Shown one piece after another: positions 52,863-62,471 of a stretch of DNA of 64,000 nt. Position numbers and translations under genes: made by a program. Under the pieces are notes generated by a model that saw only the letters and a program-made list of their open reading frames with translations, was not told where the DNA came from and ran no database searches. The DNA is from Candidatus Borkfalkia stercoripullorum (lineage in GTDB: Bacteria > Bacillota > Clostridia > Christensenellales > Borkfalkiaceae), in assembly GCA_019119395.1 (NCBI GenBank), contig DWXC01000009.1, forward strand, positions 1 through 64,000. Reading direction: 5' to 3'. Within the stretch, counting starts at the first letter, position 1; each line of letters begins with the position of its first letter.

Positions 52863-54830
52863 ATGGCAAATCAGAAATACAGCGCGGAAGATATAAAGAT
52901 ACTCGAAGGCTTGGACGCGGTGCGCCTGCGCCCGGGCATGTACATCGGCTCGACCGGCGCGAAAGGGCTTCACCACATCCTTTGGGAGATCGTCGACAAC
53001 GCGATCGACGAGGCGGCGAACGGTTTCGCGAACCGCATCGAGGTCAAACTTTATAAAGACGGGAGCGCTTCGGTAGAGGATAACGGCCGCGGCATCCCCA
53101 CCGACATCCACCCCAAAACGGGCGTTTCGGGCGTGGAAGTGGTGTTTACTCAGCTGCACGCGGGCGGCAAGTTCGACGAGCACAACTACTCCTTTTCGGG
53201 CGGCCTGCACGGCGTGGGCGCGTCCGTCACCAACGCCCTTTCCGAATGGCTGAAAGTCGAAGTGTACAGGGGCACGGTGTTCCGCATGTCCTTCCATTCC
53301 TATTACGACGAAAAGAAGGAAAAATATATGTCGGGCGTGCCGAACGAGCACCTCGTCAATACGGGCGAAAAGACGGACAAGACGGGGTCGTTCATCCGTT
53401 TCAAGCCGGATGCGGAAGTGTTCGATACGGTCAATTTCAACTTCGACGTCGTATCCAAGCGCCTAAAAGAGCTTGCTTTCCTCAATAAAGGGTTGGAGAT
53501 CAACCTGGTGGACGAGCGCGTCCCCGAGGACAAAAAGCCGATCGTCGTCAATTATAAATACGACGGCGGGCTGAAAGATTTCGCCGTCTATCTGAACGAA
53601 GGCAAAACGGCGCTTTACGACGACCCGCTCGAATATAAAACGGAAAAGGACGGAATCCTCATCGAATTCGTCATCCAGCACACGACCGATTTTACCGAAA
53701 GCCTGTTTTCTTTCGTCAACAATATTCCGACGCCCGAAGGGGGCTTTCATGAAACGGGCTTCCGTTCGGGGCTTACAAAGTGCCTCAACGACGTTGCGCG
53801 CGCCACGGGTGCGCTGAAAGATAAGGATGCGAACCTCATGGGCGACGATTTCCGCGAAGGCCTCACGGCGATCCTGTCCGTGAAAATGAAGAACGTGCAG
53901 TTCGAGGGGCAGACCAAGACAAAACTCGGCAACCCCGAAGCGCGCCAGCCTGTCGAAACGGCGACGATCGAGGGCATAAACGAGCTGTTCAAAGACCCCA
54001 AACGCAAGGATACCTTCGACGAGATCGTCAAAAAGGCGCAGGCGGCGGCGCGGGTGCGCATCGCGGCGCGGCAGGCGAAGGAAGTCGCGCGCGCCAAAAA
54101 CTCGATCGAGAACCTCACGCTCGTGGGAAAACTTGCCGCCTGCACGGGCAAAAAACCCGAGCTCAACGAGCTGTTCATCGTGGAAGGCGATTCCGCGGGC
54201 GGCACGGCGAAGCAGGCGCGCATCCGCCAGACGCAGGCGATCCTGCCTCTGCGCGGCAAGCCGCTGAACGTCGAAAAAAAGCGCATCGATCAGGTTCTCG
54301 CCAACGAAGAGATCCGCACGATCATCTCCGCGCTCGGCGCGGGGTACGGTTCCGACTTCGATATGGAAGAACTTAAATTCCATAAAGTCATCATCCTGTC
54401 GGATGCCGACCAGGACGGCATGCACATCCGCTGCATCCTGCTGACCTTCTTCTTCCGTTATATGCGGGAACTCATCAACAACGGCAACGTTTACATCGGC
54501 ATGCCGCCGCTGTATAAAGTTTATAAAAAAGATATCACCGAATACGCCTACGACGACGAGGAGCTGCAAAAGAAAATAGAGATCGTCGGCAAAGGGTATC
54601 AGATACAGCGCTATAAGGGCCTCGGCGAAATGAGCGCGGAACAGCTTTGGGAAACGACGATGGATCCCGCGCGGCGCAATCTCATTCAGGTCAACATCGA
54701 GGACGCCGCCGAAGCGGAACAGATGGTCACCGCGCTCATGGGCGACAGGGTGGAGGCGCGCAAAGAGTTTTTGGCGCGCAACGCGAACTTCAACAAGATA
54801 GACACCTTTATCGACAGGGTCAACATTTAA
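52863..54830 (+). CDS. Type II DNA topoisomerase subunit B (GyrB/ParE family)
   Basis: This ATPase and metal-binding subunit of a type IIA topoisomerase has 655 residues. It has the GHKL motifs EIVDNAIDEA, DNGRGIPTDIH and GGLHGVGASVTNALS, the Toprim motifs EGDSAGG (about 440) and DADQDG, and ends near QRYKGLGEMSAEQLWETTMDP. The core tolerance motif reads EGDSAGGTAKQARIRQTQAI, slightly diverged from the usual GSAKQGRDR. Size and partner suggest the second, topoisomerase IV-like pair of Clostridia, but gyrase cannot be excluded. It forms an operon with the A subunit, 15 bp downstream. Confidence 0.9.
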   Translation: MANQKYSAEDIKILEGLDAVRLRPGMYIGSTGAKGLHHILWEIVDNAIDEAANGFANRIEVKLYKDGSASVEDNGRGIPTDIHPKTGVSGVEVVFTQLHAGGKFDEHNYSFSGGLHGVGASVTNALSEWLKVEVYRGTVFRMSFHSYYDEKKEKYMSGVPNEHLVNTGEKTDKTGSFIRFKPDAEVFDTVNFNFDVVSKRLKELAFLNKGLEINLVDERVPEDKKPIVVNYKYDGGLKDFAVYLNEGKTALYDDPLEYKTEKDGILIEFVIQHTTDFTESLFSFVNNIPTPEGGFHETGFRSGLTKCLNDVARATGALKDKDANLMGDDFREGLTAILSVKMKNVQFEGQTKTKLGNPEARQPVETATIEGINELFKDPKRKDTFDEIVKKAQAAARVRIAARQAKEVARAKNSIENLTLVGKLAACTGKKPELNELFIVEGDSAGGTAKQARIRQTQAILPLRGKPLNVEKKRIDQVLANEEIRTIISALGAGYGSDFDMEELKFHKVIILSDADQDGMHIRCILLTFFFRYMRELINNGNVYIGMPPLYKVYKKDITEYAYDDEELQKKIEIVGKGYQIQRYKGLGEMSAEQLWETTMDPARRNLIQVNIEDAAEAEQMVTALMGDRVEARKEFLARNANFNKIDTFIDRVNI

Positions 54831-54845
54831 CGGGAGGATAAAGTT

Positions 54846-57323
54846 TTGGCAAAACGTAAGGATAAAAAGGAAAATCTTCCCGTACCGGCCGACGAGCAGA
54901 AAGGGCAGGTATTTCTCACCCCGCTCGAAGAGGTGCTGCCGGGTTCGATGCTCCCGTATGCGGAGTACGTCATTCTCGACAGGGCGCTTCCCCGCGTGGA
55001 GGACGGCTTAAAGCCCGTTCAGCGCCGTATTCTGTACACCATGTACGACATGGGGCTCACGCCCGACAAGCCGCACAAAAAGTGCGCGCGCATCGTCGGC
55101 GACTGTATGGGTAAATATCACCCGCACGGCGACTCTTCCGTGTACGACGCGCTGGTGAGGATGGCGCAGGACTTCAATATGCGCATGACGCTCGTCAACG
55201 GCCACGGCAACTTCGGCTCGGTCGACGGCGACCCCGCCGCGGCGATGCGTTATACCGAAGCGCGGTTGGAGCCGCTCGCTCTCGAACTTCTGCGCGACAT
55301 CGAAAAGGACACGGTGCGCTTCGGGCTCAACTTCGACGACAGCCTGAAAGAACCCGAAACGCTCCCCGGGAGATTCCCCAATCTCCTCGTAAACGGCGCG
55401 TCGGGCATCGCGGTCGGACTTGCGACCAATATCCCGCCGCACAACCTCGGCGAGGTCATCGACGGCGTCGTCGCCTATATCGACAACCCGAAGATCCGCC
55501 TTTTCGAAATGATGAAGCACATCAAAGCGCCCGACTTCCCCACGGGCGGCTACATCATCGCCAACGAACTCGTGCAGGCGTACGAAACGGGGCGCGGCAA
55601 AATAACCATGCGCGCGAAGGTGAATATCGAGGAGGGGGACAACGACAAGCGGCTCATCGTCATTACCGAACTTCCTTACCAGGTCAACAAGGCGAAATTG
55701 CTCGCGAAAATCGCTGAACTGCGCGAAGAGAAAAAAGACCTTCTCGGCGGCATCGCCGACATTACGGACGAATCAGACCGTAACGGCATGCGCGCGGTCG
55801 TCAAGGTCAAAAAGGACGCCGACGCCGACAAGATCCTCGCCGCGCTCTATAAATATACCGACCTCGAATGCTCGTTCGGCATCAATATGGTCGCCATCGC
55901 GGACGGAAAGCCGCAGCAGATGGGGCTTTTGGATATCATCAAACATTACGTCGTCTATCAGCGCGAAGTGATCCTGCGGCGTACGAAATTCGACCTCAAT
56001 CAGGCGAAAGAGCGCTGCCATATCCTGGAAGGGCTGATCATCGCCGTTCAGAATATAGACGAGGTGATTCAGATCATCAAGACGAGCGAGAGCGTGCCCG
56101 TTGCGCGGCAGCGCCTGCGGGAGAGGTTTTCCCTTTCCGAAAAACAGGCGCAGGCGATCCTCGATCTGCGGCTCGCCCGTTTGACCAAGCTGGAAATTTA
56201 CAAGCTCGAGCAGGAACTTGAAGAGCTGAAAAAACTCATCGCCCGCCTGACCGCCATCGTCGAAAGCAAGAAATTGCAGATGGAAGTCGTCAAAGAAGAG
56301 CTGAAAGAGCTGAAAAAACAGTACAAGAGCGAGCGGAAGAGTTCCCTTGTATTCGATGTGTCCGACATCAAGGTCGAAAAATTCGACGACGCGCGTCCCG
56401 TCGAAAAGTGCGTGCTGCTCTATACGGCGGCGGACGAGATCAAGGTCGTTTCCGAAAAGAACTTCAATATGTCGGATAAGGCGTTGGGCGAACGCGCGAC
56501 CCTTTCCGACGTATTCAAACTGCAATTAAAGACGAGTACGGAAAAGATCGTTTATTCGTTTACAAACTTCGGCAACTGCTATAAGATCGATTTCGAGGAC
56601 GTTGTCGTCGGCAAACTCAAGGACAAGGGGATGCCGTACAAAAAACTGTGCCCCGACGCGCTCGACGGCGAAAAACCGATCGCCTTTTACGAGGTGGGGG
56701 AAAAACTGCCCAAGGGCAGCCTTCTGTTCTATTCCCGTCTCGGTTACGTCAAAAAGAGCGACTGGAAGGAATACAATATCCTCAAATACGCATTCCAGGC
56801 GTGCAAAGTCAACGAGGGCGACGAACTTATCGGCATGGAAACGGACGACCCCGAGCCCACGACGACGCTGTTTTTCGTTACCGAGCAGGGTATGTGCCTG
56901 AACGCTTACAAGAACGATATCCCTACGCAGGGCAGGGTTTCCGCGGGTGTGCGCGGCATCGCGCTGTCCGAGGGCGATAAGGTCGTTTACGCGGGTCAGA
57001 TCGACGACGAGGGCGAGATCATCGTGGCGACGGACGGAAACACCTACAAAAAGGTCATCGCTTCGCAGATCGATCCCATGGCACGCTACCGCAAGGGCGT
57101 GAAGATCGTAGACCTCGGCAAGGGCAGAAAGGTGATCTACGCCGATTATGTGACCATGCCGTACAAGATCGCCGTAACGATGGACGACGGTTCGCTCGTC
57201 ACGGCTGACACCGAGGACGACATCACGATCGAAGACCGCACCACGAAGGGCAAGAATATCAAACTGAAAAAAGGCTGCAAGGCGACGGGATTCTTCTCGA
57301 TGAAGTATCTTTCGGACAAATAA
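54846..57323 (+). CDS. Type II DNA topoisomerase subunit A (GyrA/ParC family)
   Basis: The 825-residue cleavage subunit starts at TTG behind GGGAGG. Motifs include [18 protein letters not shown], the quinolone region [16 protein letters not shown] (Ser and Asp at the classical resistance positions, so wild-type) and the catalytic Tyr136 in [10 protein letters not shown]. Coiled-coil arms lie around 400-480. The C-terminal beta-pinwheel lacks a proper GyrA box (QRRGGKG); the matching place reads [10 protein letters not shown]. This favours decatenation (ParC-like) over negative supercoiling, although partial boxes can work. It is transcribed with the B subunit and followed by a strong terminator. 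Confidence 0.9.
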   Translation: MAKRKDKKENLPVPADEQKGQVFLTPLEEVLPGSMLPYAEYVILDRALPRVEDGLKPVQRRILYTMYDMGLTPDKPHKKCARIVGDCMGKYHPHGDSSVYDALVRMAQDFNMRMTLVNGHGNFGSVDGDPAAAMRYTEARLEPLALELLRDIEKDTVRFGLNFDDSLKEPETLPGRFPNLLVNGASGIAVGLATNIPPHNLGEVIDGVVAYIDNPKIRLFEMMKHIKAPDFPTGGYIIANELVQAYETGRGKITMRAKVNIEEGDNDKRLIVITELPYQVNKAKLLAKIAELREEKKDLLGGIADITDESDRNGMRAVVKVKKDADADKILAALYKYTDLECSFGINMVAIADGKPQQMGLLDIIKHYVVYQREVILRRTKFDLNQAKERCHILEGLIIAVQNIDEVIQIIKTSESVPVARQRLRERFSLSEKQAQAILDLRLARLTKLEIYKLEQELEELKKLIARLTAIVESKKLQMEVVKEELKELKKQYKSERKSSLVFDVSDIKVEKFDDARPVEKCVLLYTAADEIKVVSEKNFNMSDKALGERATLSDVFKLQLKTSTEKIVYSFTNFGNCYKIDFEDVVVGKLKDKGMPYKKLCPDALDGEKPIAFYEVGEKLPKGSLLFYSRLGYVKKSDWKEYNILKYAFQACKVNEGDELIGMETDDPEPTTTLFFVTEQGMCLNAYKNDIPTQGRVSAGVRGIALSEGDKVVYAGQIDDEGEIIVATDGNTYKKVIASQIDPMARYRKGVKIVDLGKGRKVIYADYVTMPYKIAVTMDDGSLVTADTEDDITIEDRTTKGKNIKLKKGCKATGFFSMKYLSDK

Positions 57324-57339
57324 AGCGAAAATTTTACGG

Positions 57340-57372
57340 CGCGCCCCGCGGATACGCGGGGCGCGTTTTTTT
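57340..57372 (+). terminator. Terminator of the topoisomerase operon
   Basis: CGCGCCCCGCG (57340-57350) and CGCGGGGCGCG (57355-57365) with a GATA loop are followed by TTTTTTT. Confidence 0.92.
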
Positions 57373-57419
57373 ATACCGTTCATAGCATTTTGCTATTTAT
57401 AGTTATGCGATATAAGTAT

Positions 57420-57448
57420 TTGACATGGCGCGCTGGGGATTTTATAAT
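57420..57448 (+). promoter_or_regulatory. Consensus promoter of the alcohol dehydrogenase gene
   Basis: TTGACA (57420-57425) and TATAAT (57443-57448), both perfect, have a 17-nt spacer. The ATG lies 47 nt downstream behind GAAGGAGCATTGCC. Confidence 0.85.
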
Positions 57449-57495
57449 AGAACCATGAACAAGGGGCGGCAAAAGCCGCCCGAAGGAGCATTGCC

Positions 57496-58665
57496 ATGTT
57501 AGGGAATTTTACATATTGCAATCCTACAAAACTTTATTTCGGGAAAGACGCGCTTGACGGGCTGAACAAGGAGCTTCCCAAATACGGGAAAAACGTCTTG
57601 CTGGTATACGGCGGCGGGTCGATCAAAAAGAACGGCATTTACGACAAAGTCGTCGCCATACTCAAAGCGAACGGCAAAGAGATATTCGAGGACGCGGGCG
57701 TGATGCCCAATCCCACGGTACAAAAACTGTACGAGGGCATAGAGCGCGCGCGGAAGGCGAAGGCCGACCTCATCCTCGCGGTCGGCGGCGGTTCGGTCTG
57801 CGATTACGCGAAGGCGGTCTCCGTTTCGGTCAACTGCGAAGAAGACCCGTGGGAAAAATATTATATCCGTTTCGAAGAGCCGGCCTGCGAAACGCTGCCC
57901 GTCGGGTGCGTTCTCACGATGGTCGGAACGGGCAGCGAGATGAACGGCGGATCGGTCATCACCAATCGCGAGGCGAAACTCAAAATAGGGCACGTGTTCG
58001 CGGACGAAAAGATCTTCCCCCGCTTTTCCGTGCTTGACCCCGAATTCACGTACACTCTTCCGAAATATCAGATGGTCGCGGGGTTCTACGACATCATGTC
58101 GCACATCATGGAGCAATATTTTTCGGGTGAGGACGACAGCATGTCCGACTATATCATGGAAGGGCTGATACGTTCTCTCGTGCACAGTTCGCGCGTCGCC
58201 GTCAAAAACCCGACCGACTACGAAGCTCGCAGCAATATCATGTGGACGGCGACGTGGGCGCTCAATACCCTCGTCGCCAAGGGTAAGGATACCGATTGGG
58301 AAGTGCACATGCTCGGCCAGGCGGTCGGCGCTCTCACGGACGCGACGCACGGCATGACCCTCGCGGCGGTGTCGCTGCCGTATTATCGCCATATCATGCC
58401 TTACGGGCTCGCAAAGTTCAAGCGTTTTGCGGAAAACGTGTGGGATGTTTCGCCCGACGGCAAAACGGACGAACAGGTCGCCGAAGAGGGCCTTCGCGCA
58501 ATGGAAGGATGGATGAAGGAACTCGGGCTCGTCATGAACATCTCCGACCTCGGCGCGAACGAGGGCATGCTCGACGATCTCGTGAACGCGACCCTCGTGA
58601 TGACGGGCGGCTACAAGGTGCTCACCAAAGAAGAGATCGGGCAAATTTTCAAAGAGAGCCTGTGA
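57496..58665 (+). CDS. Iron-containing alcohol dehydrogenase, YqhD/butanol dehydrogenase type
   Basis: The 389-residue enzyme would reduce aldehydes with NAD(P)H. It has the cofactor motif AVGGGSVCDYAKA (about 94-106). The metal ligands are Asp and His in GFYDIMSHIMEQYF and two His in DWEVHMLGQAVGALTDATHGMT. The order and length are those of YqhD/BdhA proteins, including the start MLGNFTYCNPTKLYFG. The strong consensus promoter suggests high expression. Roles in fermentative alcohol formation or aldehyde detoxification are both possible. Confidence 0.92.
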   Translation: MLGNFTYCNPTKLYFGKDALDGLNKELPKYGKNVLLVYGGGSIKKNGIYDKVVAILKANGKEIFEDAGVMPNPTVQKLYEGIERARKAKADLILAVGGGSVCDYAKAVSVSVNCEEDPWEKYYIRFEEPACETLPVGCVLTMVGTGSEMNGGSVITNREAKLKIGHVFADEKIFPRFSVLDPEFTYTLPKYQMVAGFYDIMSHIMEQYFSGEDDSMSDYIMEGLIRSLVHSSRVAVKNPTDYEARSNIMWTATWALNTLVAKGKDTDWEVHMLGQAVGALTDATHGMTLAAVSLPYYRHIMPYGLAKFKRFAENVWDVSPDGKTDEQVAEEGLRAMEGWMKELGLVMNISDLGANEGMLDDLVNATLVMTGGYKVLTKEEIGQIFKESL

Positions 58666-58685
58666 TTTGCGGGGGTAAGGGCGTC

Positions 58686-59183
58686 ATGACCGGCGTTAAA
58701 GGGTTTTGCGCTTGTATTTTGGGTTTTCTCCTGCTGTTTGCGGGCTGCGCGGCGGGCGGGCTCAAAGATGCTCAAACGGGGAACGGCGCCGCCCCGGAAC
58801 AGCCCGCAGACGGCGGCGTGCAGACGGAGGAAACCATGCGGATAACGGTTACGGTGAACGGAACGGCGTTCGGGGCGGAACTCGAAAACGGCGAAGCGGC
58901 GCGCGCCTTTTCCCTGCTTTTCCCGCTCGAACTCGACATGAGCGAACTCAACGGCAATGAAAAATATTATTATCTGGACGATGCGCTTCCCGCGGCGGCG
59001 GAGCGCGTCGGGAGGATCGAGGCGGGCGACATCATGCTGTACGGGTCGTCCTGCGTCGTCCTGTTTTACCAAAGTTTTTCCACTTCGTACAGCTACACCC
59101 GCATAGGGAAGATCGCAAACGCCGCGGGGCTTGCCCGGGCGGCGGGCGGCGGCGGCGCGCGCGTCTCGTTCGCGGCGGCGTGA
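58686..59183 (+). CDS. Lipoprotein with a cyclophilin-like domain
   Basis: The 165-residue protein starts behind GGGGGTAAGGGCG. It has a lipoprotein signal with lipobox LFAGC (Cys at about 20), a flexible Gly/Ala/Gln linker, and then the small cyclophilin-like fold (about 52-165: MRITVTVNGTAFGAELE..., GDIMLYGSSCVVLFYQSF, YTRIGKI). This family is common in gut Clostridia and Bacteroides and often stands next to flavin or aldo/keto reductase genes, as here. Prolyl isomerase activity has not been established for such domains. Confidence 0.82.
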   Translation: MTGVKGFCACILGFLLLFAGCAAGGLKDAQTGNGAAPEQPADGGVQTEETMRITVTVNGTAFGAELENGEAARAFSLLFPLELDMSELNGNEKYYYLDDALPAAAERVGRIEAGDIMLYGSSCVVLFYQSFSTSYSYTRIGKIANAAGLARAAGGGGARVSFAAA

Positions 59184-59218
59184 GTTTTGCCGCAAAAAAT
59201 CATTCGGAGGAGATTATT

Positions 59219-60349
59219 ATGATCTACAGGGATTTTCAGGGGCAGAAACTTTCAGCCCTGGGGTTCGGAACGATGCGCCTGCCCGTTCTCGGCGGCGATT
59301 ACGGCAAAATAGACGAAAAGGCGGCTGCGGAGATGTTCGACTACGCGATCGCCCACGGCGTCAACTATTTCGATACCGCCTGGGGCTATCACGACGGCGA
59401 GTCGGAAAGGGCGGTGGGCAACATTTTGTCCGCTTATCCGAGGGACAAATATTTCCTCGCGACCAAGTTCCCGGGGTACGATCTTGCCAATATGGATAAA
59501 GTCGAGGAGATTTTCGAGGCGCAGCTCAAAAAGTGCCGCACCGATCATTTCGATTTTTACCTTTTCCACAACGTATGCGAAAAGAACATCGACGAATACC
59601 TCGACGAGCGCCACGGCATCTTCGCTTATCTCAAAAAACAGAAAGAAAGCGGCCGCATCCGCCACCTCGGCTTTTCCGCGCACGGAAGTTACGGCGTCAT
59701 CCTGCGTTTCCTCGAAAAATACGGCGAAGCGATGGAGTTTTGTCAGCTTCAGGTCAATTATCTTGACTGGAGCTTCCAAAACGCGAAGGAGAAAGTCGAA
59801 CTGATCAAGAGCCGCGGCATTCCCGTGTGGGTCATGGAGCCCCTGCGCGGCGGCAGGCTCGCGCACCTGTCGGAAGAAGAGGAAAAAACGCTCAAAGCCA
59901 TGCGCCCCGATGAACCCGTCCCCGCATGGGCGTTCCGCTTCCTTTTGGGCATTCCCGAAGTGAAGGTCATCTTGTCGGGCATGTCCGATTTCGGGCAGGT
60001 CAAGGCGAATATCGCGACTTTTGAAGAGGAAAAGCCGCTTGACGACGGAGAGCGGGGCGCGCTTTTGGCGATGGCGGAGGGGATGTATAAAAAGACGGCG
60101 CTTCCCTGCACGGCGTGCCGCTATTGCACGAGCCATTGCCCGAAACATCTCGATATCCCCGAACTCATCAAACTGTATAACGAACACCGTTTCACGGGCG
60201 GCGGGTTCATCGCTCCCATGGCGCTTTCCGCGCTTCCCGCGGAAAAATGGCCGAGCGCGTGCGTCGGCTGCCGCAGCTGCGAAAAGGTGTGCCCGCAGCA
60301 GATCAAAATTTCCGAAATGATGAAGGATTTTACCGCGCGCCTCAAATAA
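59219..60349 (+). CDS. Aldo/keto reductase with C-terminal 2x[4Fe-4S] domain
   Basis: The start is the ATG behind GGAGGAGATTATT; 376 residues. The TIM barrel carries GFGTMRLPVLGG at the start, the DTAWGYHDGESE loop with the catalytic Tyr, ATKFPG with Lys, and FHNVCEKN, where His replaces the usual LHxx. The last 90 residues have two ferredoxin clusters (CTACRYCTSHCP and CVGCRSCEKVCP). Fused enzymes of this type take electrons from the clusters as well as, or instead of, NAD(P)H and are typical of anaerobes. Confidence 0.88.
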   Translation: MIYRDFQGQKLSALGFGTMRLPVLGGDYGKIDEKAAAEMFDYAIAHGVNYFDTAWGYHDGESERAVGNILSAYPRDKYFLATKFPGYDLANMDKVEEIFEAQLKKCRTDHFDFYLFHNVCEKNIDEYLDERHGIFAYLKKQKESGRIRHLGFSAHGSYGVILRFLEKYGEAMEFCQLQVNYLDWSFQNAKEKVELIKSRGIPVWVMEPLRGGRLAHLSEEEEKTLKAMRPDEPVPAWAFRFLLGIPEVKVILSGMSDFGQVKANIATFEEEKPLDDGERGALLAMAEGMYKKTALPCTACRYCTSHCPKHLDIPELIKLYNEHRFTGGGFIAPMALSALPAEKWPSACVGCRSCEKVCPQQIKISEMMKDFTARLK

Positions 60350-60388
60350 AAATTAAAAGCGAGCCGTGCGCATATGCGCATGCAAAAA

Positions 60389-60468
60389 GCCGCCCGCGCC
60401 TCACGGCGCGGGCGGCGGTGCGTCATATGTCCGCCGAAGCCATTCAGAAAAGGCTTCGGTTTTTTTTC
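60389..60468 (+). terminator. Two hairpins ending the reductase transcript
   Basis: GCCGCCCGCGCC/GGCGCGGGCGGC (60389-60416) is followed by CCGAAGCC...GGCTTCGG (60434-60459) with a nine-base T tract. Confidence 0.85.
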
Positions 60469-60474
60469 ATGTTT

Positions 60475-61110
60475 TTATTCCGCGTCTATGCCGAGCGCGC
60501 GCAGAAGGGCGGCGGCCTGCAACAGGCTGACTTTTGCGCCTTTGAGTTCCGCAAGGTTTTCCGAAAAGGTCGCTCCCGCGATGTCGCAGGTGCGAAGGTC
60601 AGTCCCTTTCAGCGGCGTTTTGAAAAAGCTCGCGCGGCGAAAGCGGCATTTGTCGGCGGCCGTGTTTTTCAGCGCGCAGAGCATCATGTCCGCAAAGGAG
60701 AGGTCGGTTTCGGAAAACCGCGCGCCGTTTAGTTTGCAGGAATTGAAGTTGGCATAGGAAAAGCCGCATTTTTCGAAAGCCGCGTCCCTGAACGAACTTT
60801 CCGAAAAGTCCGCGCCCACGCCCTTGCATTCGGTAAACCGTACGCGGCGGAAACAGCTTTTGCCGAGCGCCGCGCCCGAAATGTCGCACCGCTCAAAAAT
60901 CGCGTCCGCAAAATCCGCGTTGCGGAGGTTTGCGTTCGAAAAATTGCACGCGGTAAACGCGCATTCGGAAAATTCGGCTTCGGCCAGGCGCTTGCCCGAA
61001 AAATCGGTTTTTAAAAAGTGCAGACACTCCGCGCGGCTCTCCGCCCCGGCGGGCGTTGCCGGCGTTGCGGGGGTGAGTTCGTCTGAAAATACGGGAGATC
61101 GGATATCCAT
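60475..61110 (-). CDS. Pentapeptide-repeat protein
   Basis: The 211-residue protein, read from the ATG of MDIRSPVFSD, has about 25 pentapeptide units of the form A(D/N)(L/F)xx (for example ANLRNADFADAIF, ADFSESSF, ARFSETDLSFAD). They would fold as a four-sided right-handed beta-helix. Some such proteins (Qnr, MfpA) mimic DNA and protect gyrase, but most have other roles and nothing here proves that one. A -10-like TATACT ends 7 nt before the ATG and no Shine-Dalgarno is seen, so the message may be leaderless. Confidence 0.82.
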   Translation of the reverse strand: MDIRSPVFSDELTPATPATPAGAESRAECLHFLKTDFSGKRLAEAEFSECAFTACNFSNANLRNADFADAIFERCDISGAALGKSCFRRVRFTECKGVGADFSESSFRDAAFEKCGFSYANFNSCKLNGARFSETDLSFADMMLCALKNTAADKCRFRRASFFKTPLKGTDLRTCDIAGATFSENLAELKGAKVSLLQAAALLRALGIDAE

Positions 61111-61173
61111 GTAACCAGTATACCATAAATTACGGCAAAGCAGGTATATTTTTCGTTGAAATGCGGACAAAGA

Positions 61174-61202
61174 TTGACATTTTTTTTCAAAAAAGATACA
61201 AT
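61174..61202 (+). promoter_or_regulatory. Promoter of the aminopeptidase pair
   Basis: TTGACA (61174-61179) and TACAAT (61197-61202) are 17 nt apart. Confidence 0.75.
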
Positions 61203-61235
61203 TAAAGTGCGGCGCGGATCGCCGCGGGGGTCGTT

Positions 61236-62462
61236 ATGAAAAGATCGCTTTTAAAAAATTATGCAAAACTCATTGCCCGCGTGGGCGGGAACATACGGCA
61301 GGGGCAGGAAGTGTTCATCACCGCCGAGATTGAAAGCCGCGATTTTATCCTCATGCTCGCGGAAGAGTGTTACGGCGCGGGCGCATCCAACGTGTTTGTC
61401 GATTGGAAAAGCCAAAAATCCGATAAACTTGCGGCGCGGTTCGAAAACGTGCGCTCCCTATCCTGCGTGGAAGGGTGGGAAGAGGCGAAACTTGCCTATC
61501 AGGCGGAAACGCTGCCCGTGACCATAAAGATCCTCTCCGCCGATCCCGACGGAATGAAGGGGGCTGACAGGGAAAAACTCACGCTCGCGCAGATGGCGCG
61601 CTCCGCCATCACAAAGCCGTATACGGACAAAATGACGGGCCGCCACCAGTGGTGCGTTGCGGCCGTGCCCTCCGTGGGCTGGGCGAAAAAGGTGTTCCCC
61701 GAAGAGCGCGCGTCCGCCGCGGTGGAAAAACTGTGGCAGCTCATCTTAAAGACGTCCCGCGCGGACGGGAAAGACCCGCTCACCGACTGGATGTGGCACA
61801 ACCGCGACCTGAAAGAGCGCTGCGACGCGCTCAACGCCTATCGTTTCGTTTCCCTCGAATATAAGAGCGCGAACGGCACGAACCTCAAAGTCGGGCTGAT
61901 CGGGCAGGCAAAATTCATCGCGGGCAAAAAGAATACGGCGGACGGCAAGTATTTCAACCCGAACATCCCCACGGAAGAGTGCTTCACGACCCCGAAAAAG
62001 GGAGAAGCGGAAGGCATCGTTTACGCGGTCAAACCCCTCTCTTACGGCGGGGAACTGATCGAAAATTTCTGGATACGCTTCGAAAAGGGCAAAGCAGTCG
62101 CGTGCGGCGCGGAAAAGAATGCGGAACTTCTCGAAAGCATTCTTGCCATGGACGAGGGGGCGTCCTATCTCGGGGAATGCGCGCTCGTGCCCGCAGATTC
62201 TCCGATCAACAAAACGGGCATACTCTTTTATAATACCCTGTTCGACGAAAACGCATGCTGTCATCTCGCTTTGGGCAGGGGATATACCAATACGATCGAA
62301 AATTTCGCGCGGTACACGAAATCGGAGTTTGCGGAAATGGGCGTGAACGATTCGTCCGTGCACGTCGATTTCATGATCGGCGCGGACGATCTCGAAATCA
62401 CGGGCGTGACCGAGAGCGGCGCGCGCGTGCGCATTTTCAAAGACGGGAATTGGGCGCTGTGA
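61236..62462 (+). CDS. M29 family metallo-aminopeptidase
   Basis: The 408-residue cytosolic aminopeptidase belongs to the AmpS/thermophilic family. Metal-ligand blocks are in place: the Glu in LGECALVPADSPINKTG, the following NTLFDENACCHLALG with Glu and His, and a final NDSSVHVDFMIGADDL with His and Asp. It releases N-terminal residues from peptides and needs two divalent metals. A paralogue follows 9 bp downstream, and a sodium:solute symporter further on, suggesting peptide and amino-acid use. Confidence 0.88.
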   Translation: MKRSLLKNYAKLIARVGGNIRQGQEVFITAEIESRDFILMLAEECYGAGASNVFVDWKSQKSDKLAARFENVRSLSCVEGWEEAKLAYQAETLPVTIKILSADPDGMKGADREKLTLAQMARSAITKPYTDKMTGRHQWCVAAVPSVGWAKKVFPEERASAAVEKLWQLILKTSRADGKDPLTDWMWHNRDLKERCDALNAYRFVSLEYKSANGTNLKVGLIGQAKFIAGKKNTADGKYFNPNIPTEECFTTPKKGEAEGIVYAVKPLSYGGELIENFWIRFEKGKAVACGAEKNAELLESILAMDEGASYLGECALVPADSPINKTGILFYNTLFDENACCHLALGRGYTNTIENFARYTKSEFAEMGVNDSSVHVDFMIGADDLEITGVTESGARVRIFKDGNWAL

Positions 62463-62471
62463 GGTGAAAAC

